From: JAEUWI01 sp942492815
GTDB lineage: Bacteria > Hydrogenedentota > Hydrogenedentia > Hydrogenedentales > JAEUWI01
Direction of reading: 5' to 3'
DNA length: 64,000 nucleotides
NCBI GenBank assembly: GCA_942492815.1
Contig: OW818658.1
Span: forward strand, 992,001-1,056,000
A program made the position numbers and the translations under genes. Below the pieces are notes generated by a model. That model had not been told where the DNA came from, did no database searches, and saw only the letters and a list, made by a program, of their open reading frames with translations. This document shows positions 41,430-49,364 of this stretch, one piece after another (position 1 is the stretch's first letter; every line of letters starts with the position of its first letter).

Positions 41430-43187
41430 TTATCCGACCCCCTTCTGGAGGTGCCGCGCGAGGCGGCGACCAGCGACGCGGAAGAGCGCCAGGGTCACGA
41501 GGCCAAAGAAGAGGCTGTTCGCGATCCAGTAGAAGCTGAACATACTGGTGTTGTTGTTGTAGTAGCCGGTGTTCTCCAGATTGGCAAGCTGCGCCGAGAG
41601 CGGCGAAGTGAAGGCGATCAGCCGCTCTTCGAATTCCCCGACGACATTGAAATTCCGGGAGTAAGTCCTCGCCGCCTGGAACATCACGAACAGCGCCAGG
41701 GGAAACAGCACCAGGGCGCCGATACTCGTGCCATAGCCCAGCAGCAGGGCGGACACGCCGCGCTTGCAGGTTGCCGTGGCCGTGAGCGTGAGCGCGAGGA
41801 CATACAGCACGCAGACGACCATTGTGCCGAAGCCCGTGAACGCCGCAGCCCAGGCATCGCCCGAGTGCCAGCCGAATATCCCGAGCGGGATGCTGCCCAG
41901 CACCGCGCCCGAGACCGGGATCAACGCGGTATACAACCCGGTTCGGAACTTCCCGTTGATGATCTGCTTCGGCTCCAGCAGCGTCATGCGGAGCATGTCC
42001 AGATTGCCCCATTCATGCTCTTTCGACATGCCCATGGCGACCAGCGACGGCGTCAGGATCAGGATGACGATGGTGTCAATCAAGATGGGCCAACCCACGA
42101 AAGCGGCGACGTCGCGAATGCCGAAATCGCCGCCGACGACGGCAAAGATCGAGACCACCAGGCAGAAAATGGTGAAGCCGTAAAAGATGCGCACGCTGAA
42201 GGTGCCCTTGCCCAGGAGGCCGGTCTGCAGCTCCTTGTGATAAAGCGGATTGGAACCATCGGGAATCATCGCCCGGCGGCGGCGCGGATCGATGAGGTAA
42301 TAGGGAAAACTCTTCCGCCGCGCCTGGAGCACCACCTGGTCGTCGATGGGCTTCTCCTGGTCCACCTTCATGGGTTCGGCGGGTCTGCGGAGGATGGCCA
42401 GGGTGATTTTCAGGCCAATGAAGATGACTACGAGCTGATAGGAGAAACTCGCCAAAAGGATCATGACGGCTAGTCGGCCTTCAGCCAGGACGGTGAGAGC
42501 GAACATGGGGCAGAGGATGGCCGCGATGTCCTCCCCGTTGCGATTGAAGAGTTCGCTGATCCAGGTGTAGGGCCAGAGCATCTCGGTTACGAGGGCAAAG
42601 AGCAGGAGCACGCCGCCCTGAAGCAGAAATCCGATGGCGTAGGTCGTCATGATGGCGGGCAGGGTGCGATAGAACTTCGCCGAACAGGCGAGCCCGATGA
42701 CGGCGGAGGACAGGGCGGAAAGGGCGATAATCAGCGCCGATTGGACGAACTGGGGCCAGTCGATGCCCACGAGAAAGAAGAAGACCCCGACCAGGGGCAG
42801 GGTGGCGATGGCGATCAGGCTGTAGATGCCGAGGACGTTGAAGAGCTTGGCCAGGGCCAGTGCCAGCGGGCTGATATAGGTCATCCGCAGCAGGTCGTAG
42901 CTGTCCTGCTGCTTCTCCACGCAAATGGATACGGCGGCCATGGGCGGGACCAGCAGCATGGCGCTGAAATAGAGGCCGAAGGAGAAGACCGTGAAGAGGC
43001 TGCGCACTTCCCGGGTCGAAATGGTTCCGCCGTAGCGGACCATGTCCTGCACCACGACACCGAGAAGGAAGACGAGCCCCAGGATCATGATCAGCAGCAG
43101 CACGGCGAGAAACAAAAAAGGCTTGGGGCTGCGCAGACCGGTGAGGAATTCACGCTTGATTACGGCCAGGGCGGGGGAAGCGGTCAT
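41430..43187 (-). CDS. ABC-2 type double-length permease (P4)
   Basis: 585 residues. Loops EKQQDSYDLLRMTYISPLALALAK and KEHEWGNLDMLRMTLLEPKQIINGK, central linker PDGSNPLYHKEL. The linker (about residues 270-320) is longer than in P2 and holds DPRRRRAMIPDGSNP. Starts 3 bases after the P5 stop. Confidence 0.87.
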   Translation of the reverse strand: MTASPALAVIKREFLTGLRSPKPFLFLAVLLLIMILGLVFLLGVVVQDMVRYGGTISTREVRSLFTVFSFGLYFSAMLLVPPMAAVSICVEKQQDSYDLLRMTYISPLALALAKLFNVLGIYSLIAIATLPLVGVFFFLVGIDWPQFVQSALIIALSALSSAVIGLACSAKFYRTLPAIMTTYAIGFLLQGGVLLLFALVTEMLWPYTWISELFNRNGEDIAAILCPMFALTVLAEGRLAVMILLASFSYQLVVIFIGLKITLAILRRPAEPMKVDQEKPIDDQVVLQARRKSFPYYLIDPRRRRAMIPDGSNPLYHKELQTGLLGKGTFSVRIFYGFTIFCLVVSIFAVVGGDFGIRDVAAFVGWPILIDTIVILILTPSLVAMGMSKEHEWGNLDMLRMTLLEPKQIINGKFRTGLYTALIPVSGAVLGSIPLGIFGWHSGDAWAAAFTGFGTMVVCVLYVLALTLTATATCKRGVSALLLGYGTSIGALVLFPLALFVMFQAARTYSRNFNVVGEFEERLIAFTSPLSAQLANLENTGYYNNNTSMFSFYWIANSLFFGLVTLALFRVAGRRLARHLQKGVG

Positions 43188-43190
43188 GGG

Positions 43191-44945
43191 TTAACTCCGG
43201 CAGAATTGCCACCGGAAGCGCCCGTAGGCGATCAGCAGCAAGGGAAACGTCAAAGAAGCGAAAATGATCTGGTTCCACATGAGATATTCGCGCGCCCCCG
43301 AGACTTCGAGGCCAACACGTTCCGTGTCGTGGACATGGATGCGCGCCAGCACGGGGGACAGAAATGAGGAAGCCCCCACATCGTCGATGGGCAGGGTCAG
43401 ATACTGGGGCACAAGGAATTCAATGACGAAGGTAGACAGATAGGGCAGGCCCACAAGGGCCATCAAGCCGGCACTGTAACCGAGGACAAGGCTGGTGCTC
43501 GTCTTGCGGCTGCCCCACGCCGCAAGGACAACGACCGACAGAATGTATGGAAAGGTGGCCGATAGCGTGCCGAGATCCTTCAGGAGCGGCGGATAGTCCA
43601 TGACGAGCAGGGGCAAAGTCCCCAGGAGCAGCCCTGCGCCCAGCGGGGCCATGGCCACCACGGCCGCGTGAAGTTTGCCGAGGGCAATCTGGCGAGGTTT
43701 CAACAGTGTAGTGCGCAGGGCGCTGATATTCTTTGATTCAAATTCCTTTGCCATTGCCGGGGCGACAAAGATCGGCATGAGACTGAGCAGCAGCAGACCC
43801 TGAAGCATGGTTGGCGTATATCTCGGCGAAGTTGTGCGGGGGCCCTCGTCTCCATACAGTGCGTACAAGGTGCTCATCAGCACCGCACCGATTCCGAAGG
43901 CTATTGTGGTGCGTATGCGCCAGGGCGCACTCTCCGCAAACCCGGCCTGGGCTTCGCGCACGAAAATGGGGTTCTGGCGATCGCCGATGAGCGGCCTGCG
44001 GCGTCGAGGGTCCAGGAGATAATAGGGGAAACTAAGACGCCGCGCGTTCAAGAGGTCGGCTATGTCGATGGGGTGCGCGTCATGACGCGGGGTGGGTGTG
44101 ACGGGGCGCACGACAAAGCGCCGGGCGAGTGCAGCGAAAAGTACTATAGCAAGCGTGTGATAGGCAATTGCAATAATGTAGATGCCCGGCGTTAAATTGA
44201 ACTGGCTTTCGAGGAAAACCCTAAGAGGAAGGACCGTGGCCCTGCAGAAATTGATGACCCAGGGGACCGGCGGGATAAGCTCGCCTGATGGGTTGGGGAA
44301 GATAAAGTCATAGATGTGAAAAGTACAGCGCGCAACACCAAATTGAATCACAAAGACTAAAGCGACGGTAGCCAAAAGGGCATGCACTGGGCGGCGAAAC
44401 GCGGATGAACAGAGTAAACCAGCCATGGCGCTTGAGGCTGCCGAAAGGGCGAGTACGAACAGCAACGAAAGAAATCTTGCCGCTTCCAGCCCGGAAAAGA
44501 AGAACATGAGCCCTACGAAGGGAAAGGTTGCTACGGTCAGAATGCCAAACCGGCAGAGTATACAGAGGGCCTTGGCGATCAGGTACTTTTCGGGGGTGAT
44601 GTGTGTGAGGAGGAGGGCGTCCAGTTCACCTTTCTGACGGTCAATGCAAACCGCGGTGGCGGCGACTGCAGGAATCAACAGCATGGCGCTCAGGAACAGC
44701 AGTTGCGTGTACGCCTGAAAAGCGGCTTCGCCGATGCGAAGGCCGAAGTTCGGATCGCTCATGTTGGATCCCGCAATGAACTGGAAAAAAGCCGCGCCCG
44801 CGAGCGTCATGACGCCGAGAACCAATGCGACCCAGAAAAAGTTTCTGCCATCGCGCAGCGTCATACGCAGCTCGCGCTTAACCAGGGCCGCCATCGGACC
44901 GTCAAAGGATAGTCCGTGGGGATATGGAAGCCGGAGCAGCTTCAA
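43191..44945 (-). CDS. ABC-2 type double-length permease (P5)
   Basis: 584 residues from TTG at 44945, supported by GAGGAG about 8 bases upstream; an internal ATG at 44894 is an alternative. Loops DRQKGELDALLLTHITPEKYLIAK and KEFESKNISALRTTLLKPRQIALGK and the linker DPRRRRPLIGDRQNPIFVRE place it closest to P4. It lies 32 bases downstream of the ATPase gene. Confidence 0.86.
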   Translation of the reverse strand: MKLLRLPYPHGLSFDGPMAALVKRELRMTLRDGRNFFWVALVLGVMTLAGAAFFQFIAGSNMSDPNFGLRIGEAAFQAYTQLLFLSAMLLIPAVAATAVCIDRQKGELDALLLTHITPEKYLIAKALCILCRFGILTVATFPFVGLMFFFSGLEAARFLSLLFVLALSAASSAMAGLLCSSAFRRPVHALLATVALVFVIQFGVARCTFHIYDFIFPNPSGELIPPVPWVINFCRATVLPLRVFLESQFNLTPGIYIIAIAYHTLAIVLFAALARRFVVRPVTPTPRHDAHPIDIADLLNARRLSFPYYLLDPRRRRPLIGDRQNPIFVREAQAGFAESAPWRIRTTIAFGIGAVLMSTLYALYGDEGPRTTSPRYTPTMLQGLLLLSLMPIFVAPAMAKEFESKNISALRTTLLKPRQIALGKLHAAVVAMAPLGAGLLLGTLPLLVMDYPPLLKDLGTLSATFPYILSVVVLAAWGSRKTSTSLVLGYSAGLMALVGLPYLSTFVIEFLVPQYLTLPIDDVGASSFLSPVLARIHVHDTERVGLEVSGAREYLMWNQIIFASLTFPLLLIAYGRFRWQFCRS

Positions 44946-44977
44946 TCAGGGTCTCCTCGCCACCGAGATGTTCATGC

Positions 44978-45907
44978 TCAGATCCCGCCCTTGGTCACAT
45001 GAAGGAATACATCTTCCAGCGTGCCTTCCTGCTCGCTGAAGGACAGCACGCGCACGCCCTCCTGCACGAGCTTCGTGAGGACCCCCGCGAGCTCTTCGTT
45101 GCTCATCTCGGTTTCCATCTGGAATTCGTTGCCCGCGTGCTCCACATTGTCGATGCCGGGAAACTCCGCGAGGACCGCGGCGGCCTTGTCCGCGCCGTCG
45201 AGGACTTGAAGGCGCACCTCCTTGTTCTGGCGCATGCTCCGGAGGATCTCCTTGTGATTGCCGAAGGCCAGAAGTGTTCCCCGCTCGATGATCCCGATCT
45301 TGGTACACATGTCGCCCAGCTCGGAGAGGATGTGGGAGGAGATGAGGATCGTCTTGCCCATGTCGCGCAGGGCCTTGAGGAGTTCCTTGATCTCGATGCG
45401 GGCGCGGGGGTCGAGTCCGCTGGCGGGCTCGTCGAGGAGGAGCACCTGGGGATCGTGGATCAACGTCTTGGCCAGGCAGCAGCGCTGCTTCATGCCTCGG
45501 GAGAAGGCGCTTACATAGTCGTCGGCGCGGCTGGTCATATCGGTGAGGGTGAGCACGTCGTCGATAATCGCACGGCGTTGCTTGCTGGGTATTTTGTAGG
45601 CCGCGCCGAAGAAATCGAGGTACTCCCGGAGGCGCATGCCGTCGTAGACGCCGAAGGAATCGGGCATGTAGCCGATGATCTTCTTGATTTCGTAGGGGTT
45701 CTTCATCACGTCGATGCCGTTGATGGTGGCCCGGCCCGCCGTGGGCGTCAGCAGCGTGGAGAGGATGCGGATCGTGGTGGTCTTTCCCGCGCCGTTGGGC
45801 CCGATAAAGCCAAAGATGTCGCCCTTCTCGATCTGCAGGTTGAGGCCCTTGAGCGCCTCAAACTTGTTGTAGTTTTTGGTAAGGTTGATGGTTTCAATCA
45901 TGGCCAT
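44978..45907 (-). CDS. ABC transporter ATP-binding protein of the ABC-2 (CcmA/GldA-like) type
   Basis: 309 residues. Walker A GPNGAGKTT (36-44), signature SRGMKQ (136-141), Walker B LLLDE (156-160) and the switch His (LISSHILSE). A C-terminal accessory domain of about 90 residues (LQVLDGADKAAAVLAEF..., LEDVFLHVTKGGI) is typical of ABC-2 exporter ATPases. It is the only ATPase near five permeases and should energise all or several. It starts 5 bases after the large exported protein's stop. Confidence 0.95.
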   Translation of the reverse strand: MAMIETINLTKNYNKFEALKGLNLQIEKGDIFGFIGPNGAGKTTTIRILSTLLTPTAGRATINGIDVMKNPYEIKKIIGYMPDSFGVYDGMRLREYLDFFGAAYKIPSKQRRAIIDDVLTLTDMTSRADDYVSAFSRGMKQRCCLAKTLIHDPQVLLLDEPASGLDPRARIEIKELLKALRDMGKTILISSHILSELGDMCTKIGIIERGTLLAFGNHKEILRSMRQNKEVRLQVLDGADKAAAVLAEFPGIDNVEHAGNEFQMETEMSNEELAGVLTKLVQEGVRVLSFSEQEGTLEDVFLHVTKGGI

Positions 45908-45912
45908 GGGTC

Positions 45913-48723
45913 TTATTCTCCAACCGTTGGGGGTGTGCTTTTGACGAGGCGGGCGGCGATATAGGCATGGTAATGGACGCTATCGCCCATCGCGCGCGTC
46001 CGGGTGAGTTCCACTGGATCGGCCGCGCCGTCGATCGTGGTGGCCTGGGCCTTCAGGGCGATGGTCGATGAACGGGGCTGCAACCAGTCCTTCCAATGGT
46101 CCACCGTGTAGGTCTCTCTCGTCAGAACAACGTTGTCGTCCAGCGGGGTTGTGGTGGCTGCCGGACTGGACATTTCCATATCCTGGTTTTCCATATCGCC
46201 CAGGCGCAGCGTCACCGTGCGCTGGCCGGAGGTGGTCGTAGTCGCTTCGCAGATTGCGTGAGGGTATTCCTCAAGCCCCATGTTGGAGCGGCGACGACCG
46301 CCGTTCTCGGAGCCATATGAGGCATTCGCTGTAACGATCTCGAGCTGGAGTACGTAGTCGTCCGATGCGCGGGCCCAGGTGGGAAGGGTAACGTTGAGCG
46401 TCCAGAACTCTCCGAGGTTGATTGCGCGGGCCTTCTGCCTCCAGTCTTCAGGCGTAAGGGGCAATCCGTCGGCGAAGGCGGTATCCGGTCTCGCCTGCAT
46501 GCCCATCGTCCCCATGGGAAAACTATTGAACTGCGCGAACTGTGGGTCCCGCAATTCAACAGTCAGTTCCAGCGTCTCGGTATCGCTGTCGTTGCGCACA
46601 TCGAGCCACATCACGGCCAGGGTCGCGCCGAGGTCATCGTCGGCGGAGGTTCCGAGATCGATGCTGCCCACGGGTGGAGCGTTTACCCAGGCAACCAGGC
46701 AGGGAGGCGGGGACGCGCCATTGCCGGAGAAGAGCCATTGGGGAATCTCAGAGAGAAACTGGGAGAATTGGCTGCGCTCCTGAAGCTCGATAAGATCCGG
46801 TACGGTCATCGCGTCGTTGGGGGCGAGTTGCAAATTTGCAAATTGAGGACCGCGAAACTCCTTCAATTCGAAATCGACGTTCTTCGTGCCCTCCTGCAAG
46901 GTGAGGGCCATTCCCCGACCATTGTAGACCAACATGGCGTCGCCGAGGGGCAGTCCAGTCTTGTTTTGAATGGTGCCTTTAAGCTTGCCATCCACTTCCA
47001 CGAGGTCCGCCTCCAGCGCACCGGCCAGATCGAGGGGCGCCTGGGTCTGGAGGAAGCGCATTTCACTCGCGCCCACGGCGACATTTTGAACGGAGCCGGG
47101 CTCCCCCTGAACAAATTGAAAGGGCGACTGGCTCTGGGAGCCAAAGGTCACTCCATCGGGCGTGTACATGGTGGACACGATGTCGGACGCGAGGGTCTGG
47201 GGATGGACGAGAGTACCCTCGAAGCGTCCGCTGCCCTTGGCGAGGAGACCCGTGATACCGTGAAGGGTCGCGCGGGTGGAATTGGCGCTTACTTCAAGGA
47301 TCTCCAGTTGCTCCAGCTTCGTGCTCCGCGCCCGGCCCTGGGTGCCGAAGATCATAGCGTAGCTCGTAAAGGCCAGGGAGAAGAAGACCAGGCAAACCCA
47401 GGCCATCTCGCGCCGCTTCATCCAGTTCCAGAAGAGCCAGTTCCCGACGATGGCGATAAAAAAATAAAGGAGGAGGTAGGTGATGACCGAAGAAACGGGA
47501 AAGAGCTTTACACCGGCGAGGGCGGGGAGGCGTTGCACTGCGGCCTCAATCACGGTGGGAAGGTTCAGTGGCCGGTCCATAATGCTCCGGCTGAGGAGAT
47601 CATTCCAGACTTTAAGGAAATCCGGATCACTGTGCATTAGCCCGCCGACGGCATCGACGGTGAAGGTGGCCACGCGCCCGTTGCCCACGACATTCAGCGC
47701 GCCGACAGCAAAATTGCTTCCGATGGGGTGAACCTTCTCTCCGGCGGGCGAGAGGGCGGTGACCATGCCTTCGCGCTTTGCCACACCGGCCCGACCGTAG
47801 GCCTGGCTGGCCAGGGTATCCTCGGGGGTGAAGGTGTTCTCGCCGATGACGACGCCCATGAGCGGTTCGAGCCAGGACCCCTTGTAGCGCGCGGCGTTTT
47901 CGCCCAGACTGATGGCCAGGGTGCCACCCAGTTCCACGTACTGCTGGAGCAGCACGCGGTGCTCCGGGGCGATGCGCTCCGGGTCGATATCGCCCAGGAC
48001 AATCAGGTCAAAGGACGTATAGCATGGCAGCCGATCGGCCAGCAGGCCGAGTTGTTCGGTGGTTAATCCCTCGCGGTGAAAGCGCGCCTCGGTCTTGCCG
48101 ATGACCTGCTCGCTGCTGAGGAAGCCGTAGTCGTGGTGGTTGTCATCGAGCACCAGGCCGAGGTAGTCGGCCCGCTCGATGGGCGCCACATTGAGCCACG
48201 TGGGCACGGGCACGGCGGCGCGGTTGCCGTGGTAGAGCTGGACCTCGATCCGGCTGGCCCGTTCGAGCTTGCAGTAGAGGCGAAAATGCTTCCTGGAGCC
48301 CTTCGGAGAGAGCGCCGGAACGCGGTAAACAGGGCTGAGGCGCTCGTTGCTGAAGTCATAGGTCGTGACTTCGACGAACCCCTCGACATCGCGCTCGGTG
48401 TTGTTGATGAACACATCAACCGGCACCCAGGTGCCTTCGCGATAGGCCACGCCATGGTTGATGGTAAGGTCGATGAGAATGGTCTCGTCCGGCGTGTCGT
48501 CCTGGGCCGCGGCGGGCAGGAGGGTGAGGAGAAAAAGGAAGGAGAAAACGTATTGACACCACTTATGAGTTCGTGAAACGGCGAAAATAGGATTGACCAC
48601 GGAGTTCACGGAGGCACGGAGAGGGGAAGAGGAGGAGTTGCCCTTTGACGACCCCCTCGACGACCAGGCAATCGGCTCCGAAGGTGGCGATTGTTCAGCG
48701 TATTTTTCAGGAGATTCCTGCAT
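45913..48723 (-). CDS. Large exported membrane protein of the ABC/VWA operon (start uncertain)
   Basis: Up to 936 residues. A signal-peptide-like segment (KWCQYVFSFLFLLTLLPAAA) lies about 55 residues into the frame. After it comes a beta-rich ectodomain, a segment with a flavodoxin- or amidotransferase-like look (FDLIVLGDIDPERI..., QQYVELGGTLAISLG), then two membrane helices at about 430-490 and a further beta-rich part. Residues ahead of the signal peptide are partly encoded by the left arm of the GxxExxY cassette. In-frame GTG codons at 48600 and 48609 are alternative starts. The ATG at 48723 has GGAG 10 bases upstream. Function unknown; the operon suggests a partner of the ABC exporter at the membrane. 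Confidence 0.75.
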   Translation of the reverse strand: MQESPEKYAEQSPPSEPIAWSSRGSSKGNSSSSPLRASVNSVVNPIFAVSRTHKWCQYVFSFLFLLTLLPAAAQDDTPDETILIDLTINHGVAYREGTWVPVDVFINNTERDVEGFVEVTTYDFSNERLSPVYRVPALSPKGSRKHFRLYCKLERASRIEVQLYHGNRAAVPVPTWLNVAPIERADYLGLVLDDNHHDYGFLSSEQVIGKTEARFHREGLTTEQLGLLADRLPCYTSFDLIVLGDIDPERIAPEHRVLLQQYVELGGTLAISLGENAARYKGSWLEPLMGVVIGENTFTPEDTLASQAYGRAGVAKREGMVTALSPAGEKVHPIGSNFAVGALNVVGNGRVATFTVDAVGGLMHSDPDFLKVWNDLLSRSIMDRPLNLPTVIEAAVQRLPALAGVKLFPVSSVITYLLLYFFIAIVGNWLFWNWMKRREMAWVCLVFFSLAFTSYAMIFGTQGRARSTKLEQLEILEVSANSTRATLHGITGLLAKGSGRFEGTLVHPQTLASDIVSTMYTPDGVTFGSQSQSPFQFVQGEPGSVQNVAVGASEMRFLQTQAPLDLAGALEADLVEVDGKLKGTIQNKTGLPLGDAMLVYNGRGMALTLQEGTKNVDFELKEFRGPQFANLQLAPNDAMTVPDLIELQERSQFSQFLSEIPQWLFSGNGASPPPCLVAWVNAPPVGSIDLGTSADDDLGATLAVMWLDVRNDSDTETLELTVELRDPQFAQFNSFPMGTMGMQARPDTAFADGLPLTPEDWRQKARAINLGEFWTLNVTLPTWARASDDYVLQLEIVTANASYGSENGGRRRSNMGLEEYPHAICEATTTTSGQRTVTLRLGDMENQDMEMSSPAATTTPLDDNVVLTRETYTVDHWKDWLQPRSSTIALKAQATTIDGAADPVELTRTRAMGDSVHYHAYIAARLVKSTPPTVGE

Positions 48724-49334
48724 TATTGTCGTGCTCCACGGGAGTTTTAAGTCGACGCTTTGGGGCTATGGATAAAACTGAGATACGGGTGCCTAGAGTA
48801 CGAAACGTTTGATGCCGTCCTTGAGCACCGCTACATTGAAATTGATGAGCAGGCCCACACGGCATTCGGTGAGCCGCATATACGAAAGTATCTGTGCATC
48901 GTGCGCGGGATTTAGTTCCGTCACGACCTTCAATTCAAGGATGACTCGCCGCTCAACCCAGAGGTCGAGTTTCAGCTCATCGCCGACCGTCTCTCCCTTG
49001 TATACGAGTGGGCGATAAAGTTGCTGTTCATACTTCAAACCTCGAAGCTGCAACTCCCTGCAAAGGCTTCGCTCATAAATCTTCTCGTAGAGGCCCGGTC
49101 CCCAGTACTTGTGAACCTCAATGGCCCCGCCAATAATATTCTCAGTTAGTTCCTCTTCCAGCATCTCATCGCTCCCTTGCTCGATGTTTATTCCTGAGAA
49201 CTGTACTTACCAAGTTGCTCCGGTACCTGCTGCAACGTCTCGATTGAATAATCCCTGAAATTCCTCACACACACGTTCTCTCTCTCTCTCCCTCTCTCCC
49301 TTATTCTCCGTGCCTCCGTGAACTCCGTGGTCAA
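48593..49334. mobile_element. GxxExxY cassette bounded by perfect 30-base inverted repeats
   Basis: Left arm 48593-48622 and right arm 49305-49334 are exact reverse complements over 30 bases, beginning TTGACCACGGAGTTCACGG. Both arms are followed inside by purine-rich (left) or matching pyrimidine-rich (right) DNA. The only gene inside is the GxxExxY gene. The cassette sits between two genes of an otherwise continuous operon. No transposase is encoded, so any movement would need help in trans. Confidence 0.75.
48793..49164 (-). CDS. GxxExxY family protein
   Basis: 123 residues. The name-giving motif is GPGLYEKIYE. Also seen is DELKLDLWVERRVILELKVV, a PD-(D/E)xK nuclease-like core (Asp, then Glu-x-Lys) shared by the family. 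It ends RVGLLINFNVAVLKDGIKRFV, the normal family end. The role of the family is not established. The ATG has GGGAG 10 bases or so upstream. It is transcribed in the direction of the surrounding operon. Its flanking inverted repeats suggest it is a passenger or part of a repeat-based element. Confidence 0.92.
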   Translation of the reverse strand: MLEEELTENIIGGAIEVHKYWGPGLYEKIYERSLCRELQLRGLKYEQQLYRPLVYKGETVGDELKLDLWVERRVILELKVVTELNPAHDAQILSYMRLTECRVGLLINFNVAVLKDGIKRFVL

Positions 49335-49364
49335 ATCCTTTGTATTCCTGGAGTAGAGTCGTTA

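Noticed and set aside
49207..49364. Short frames between the GxxExxY cassette and the BatA-like gene
   Set aside because: They translate the CT-rich inner edge and right arm of the cassette and have no independent support.
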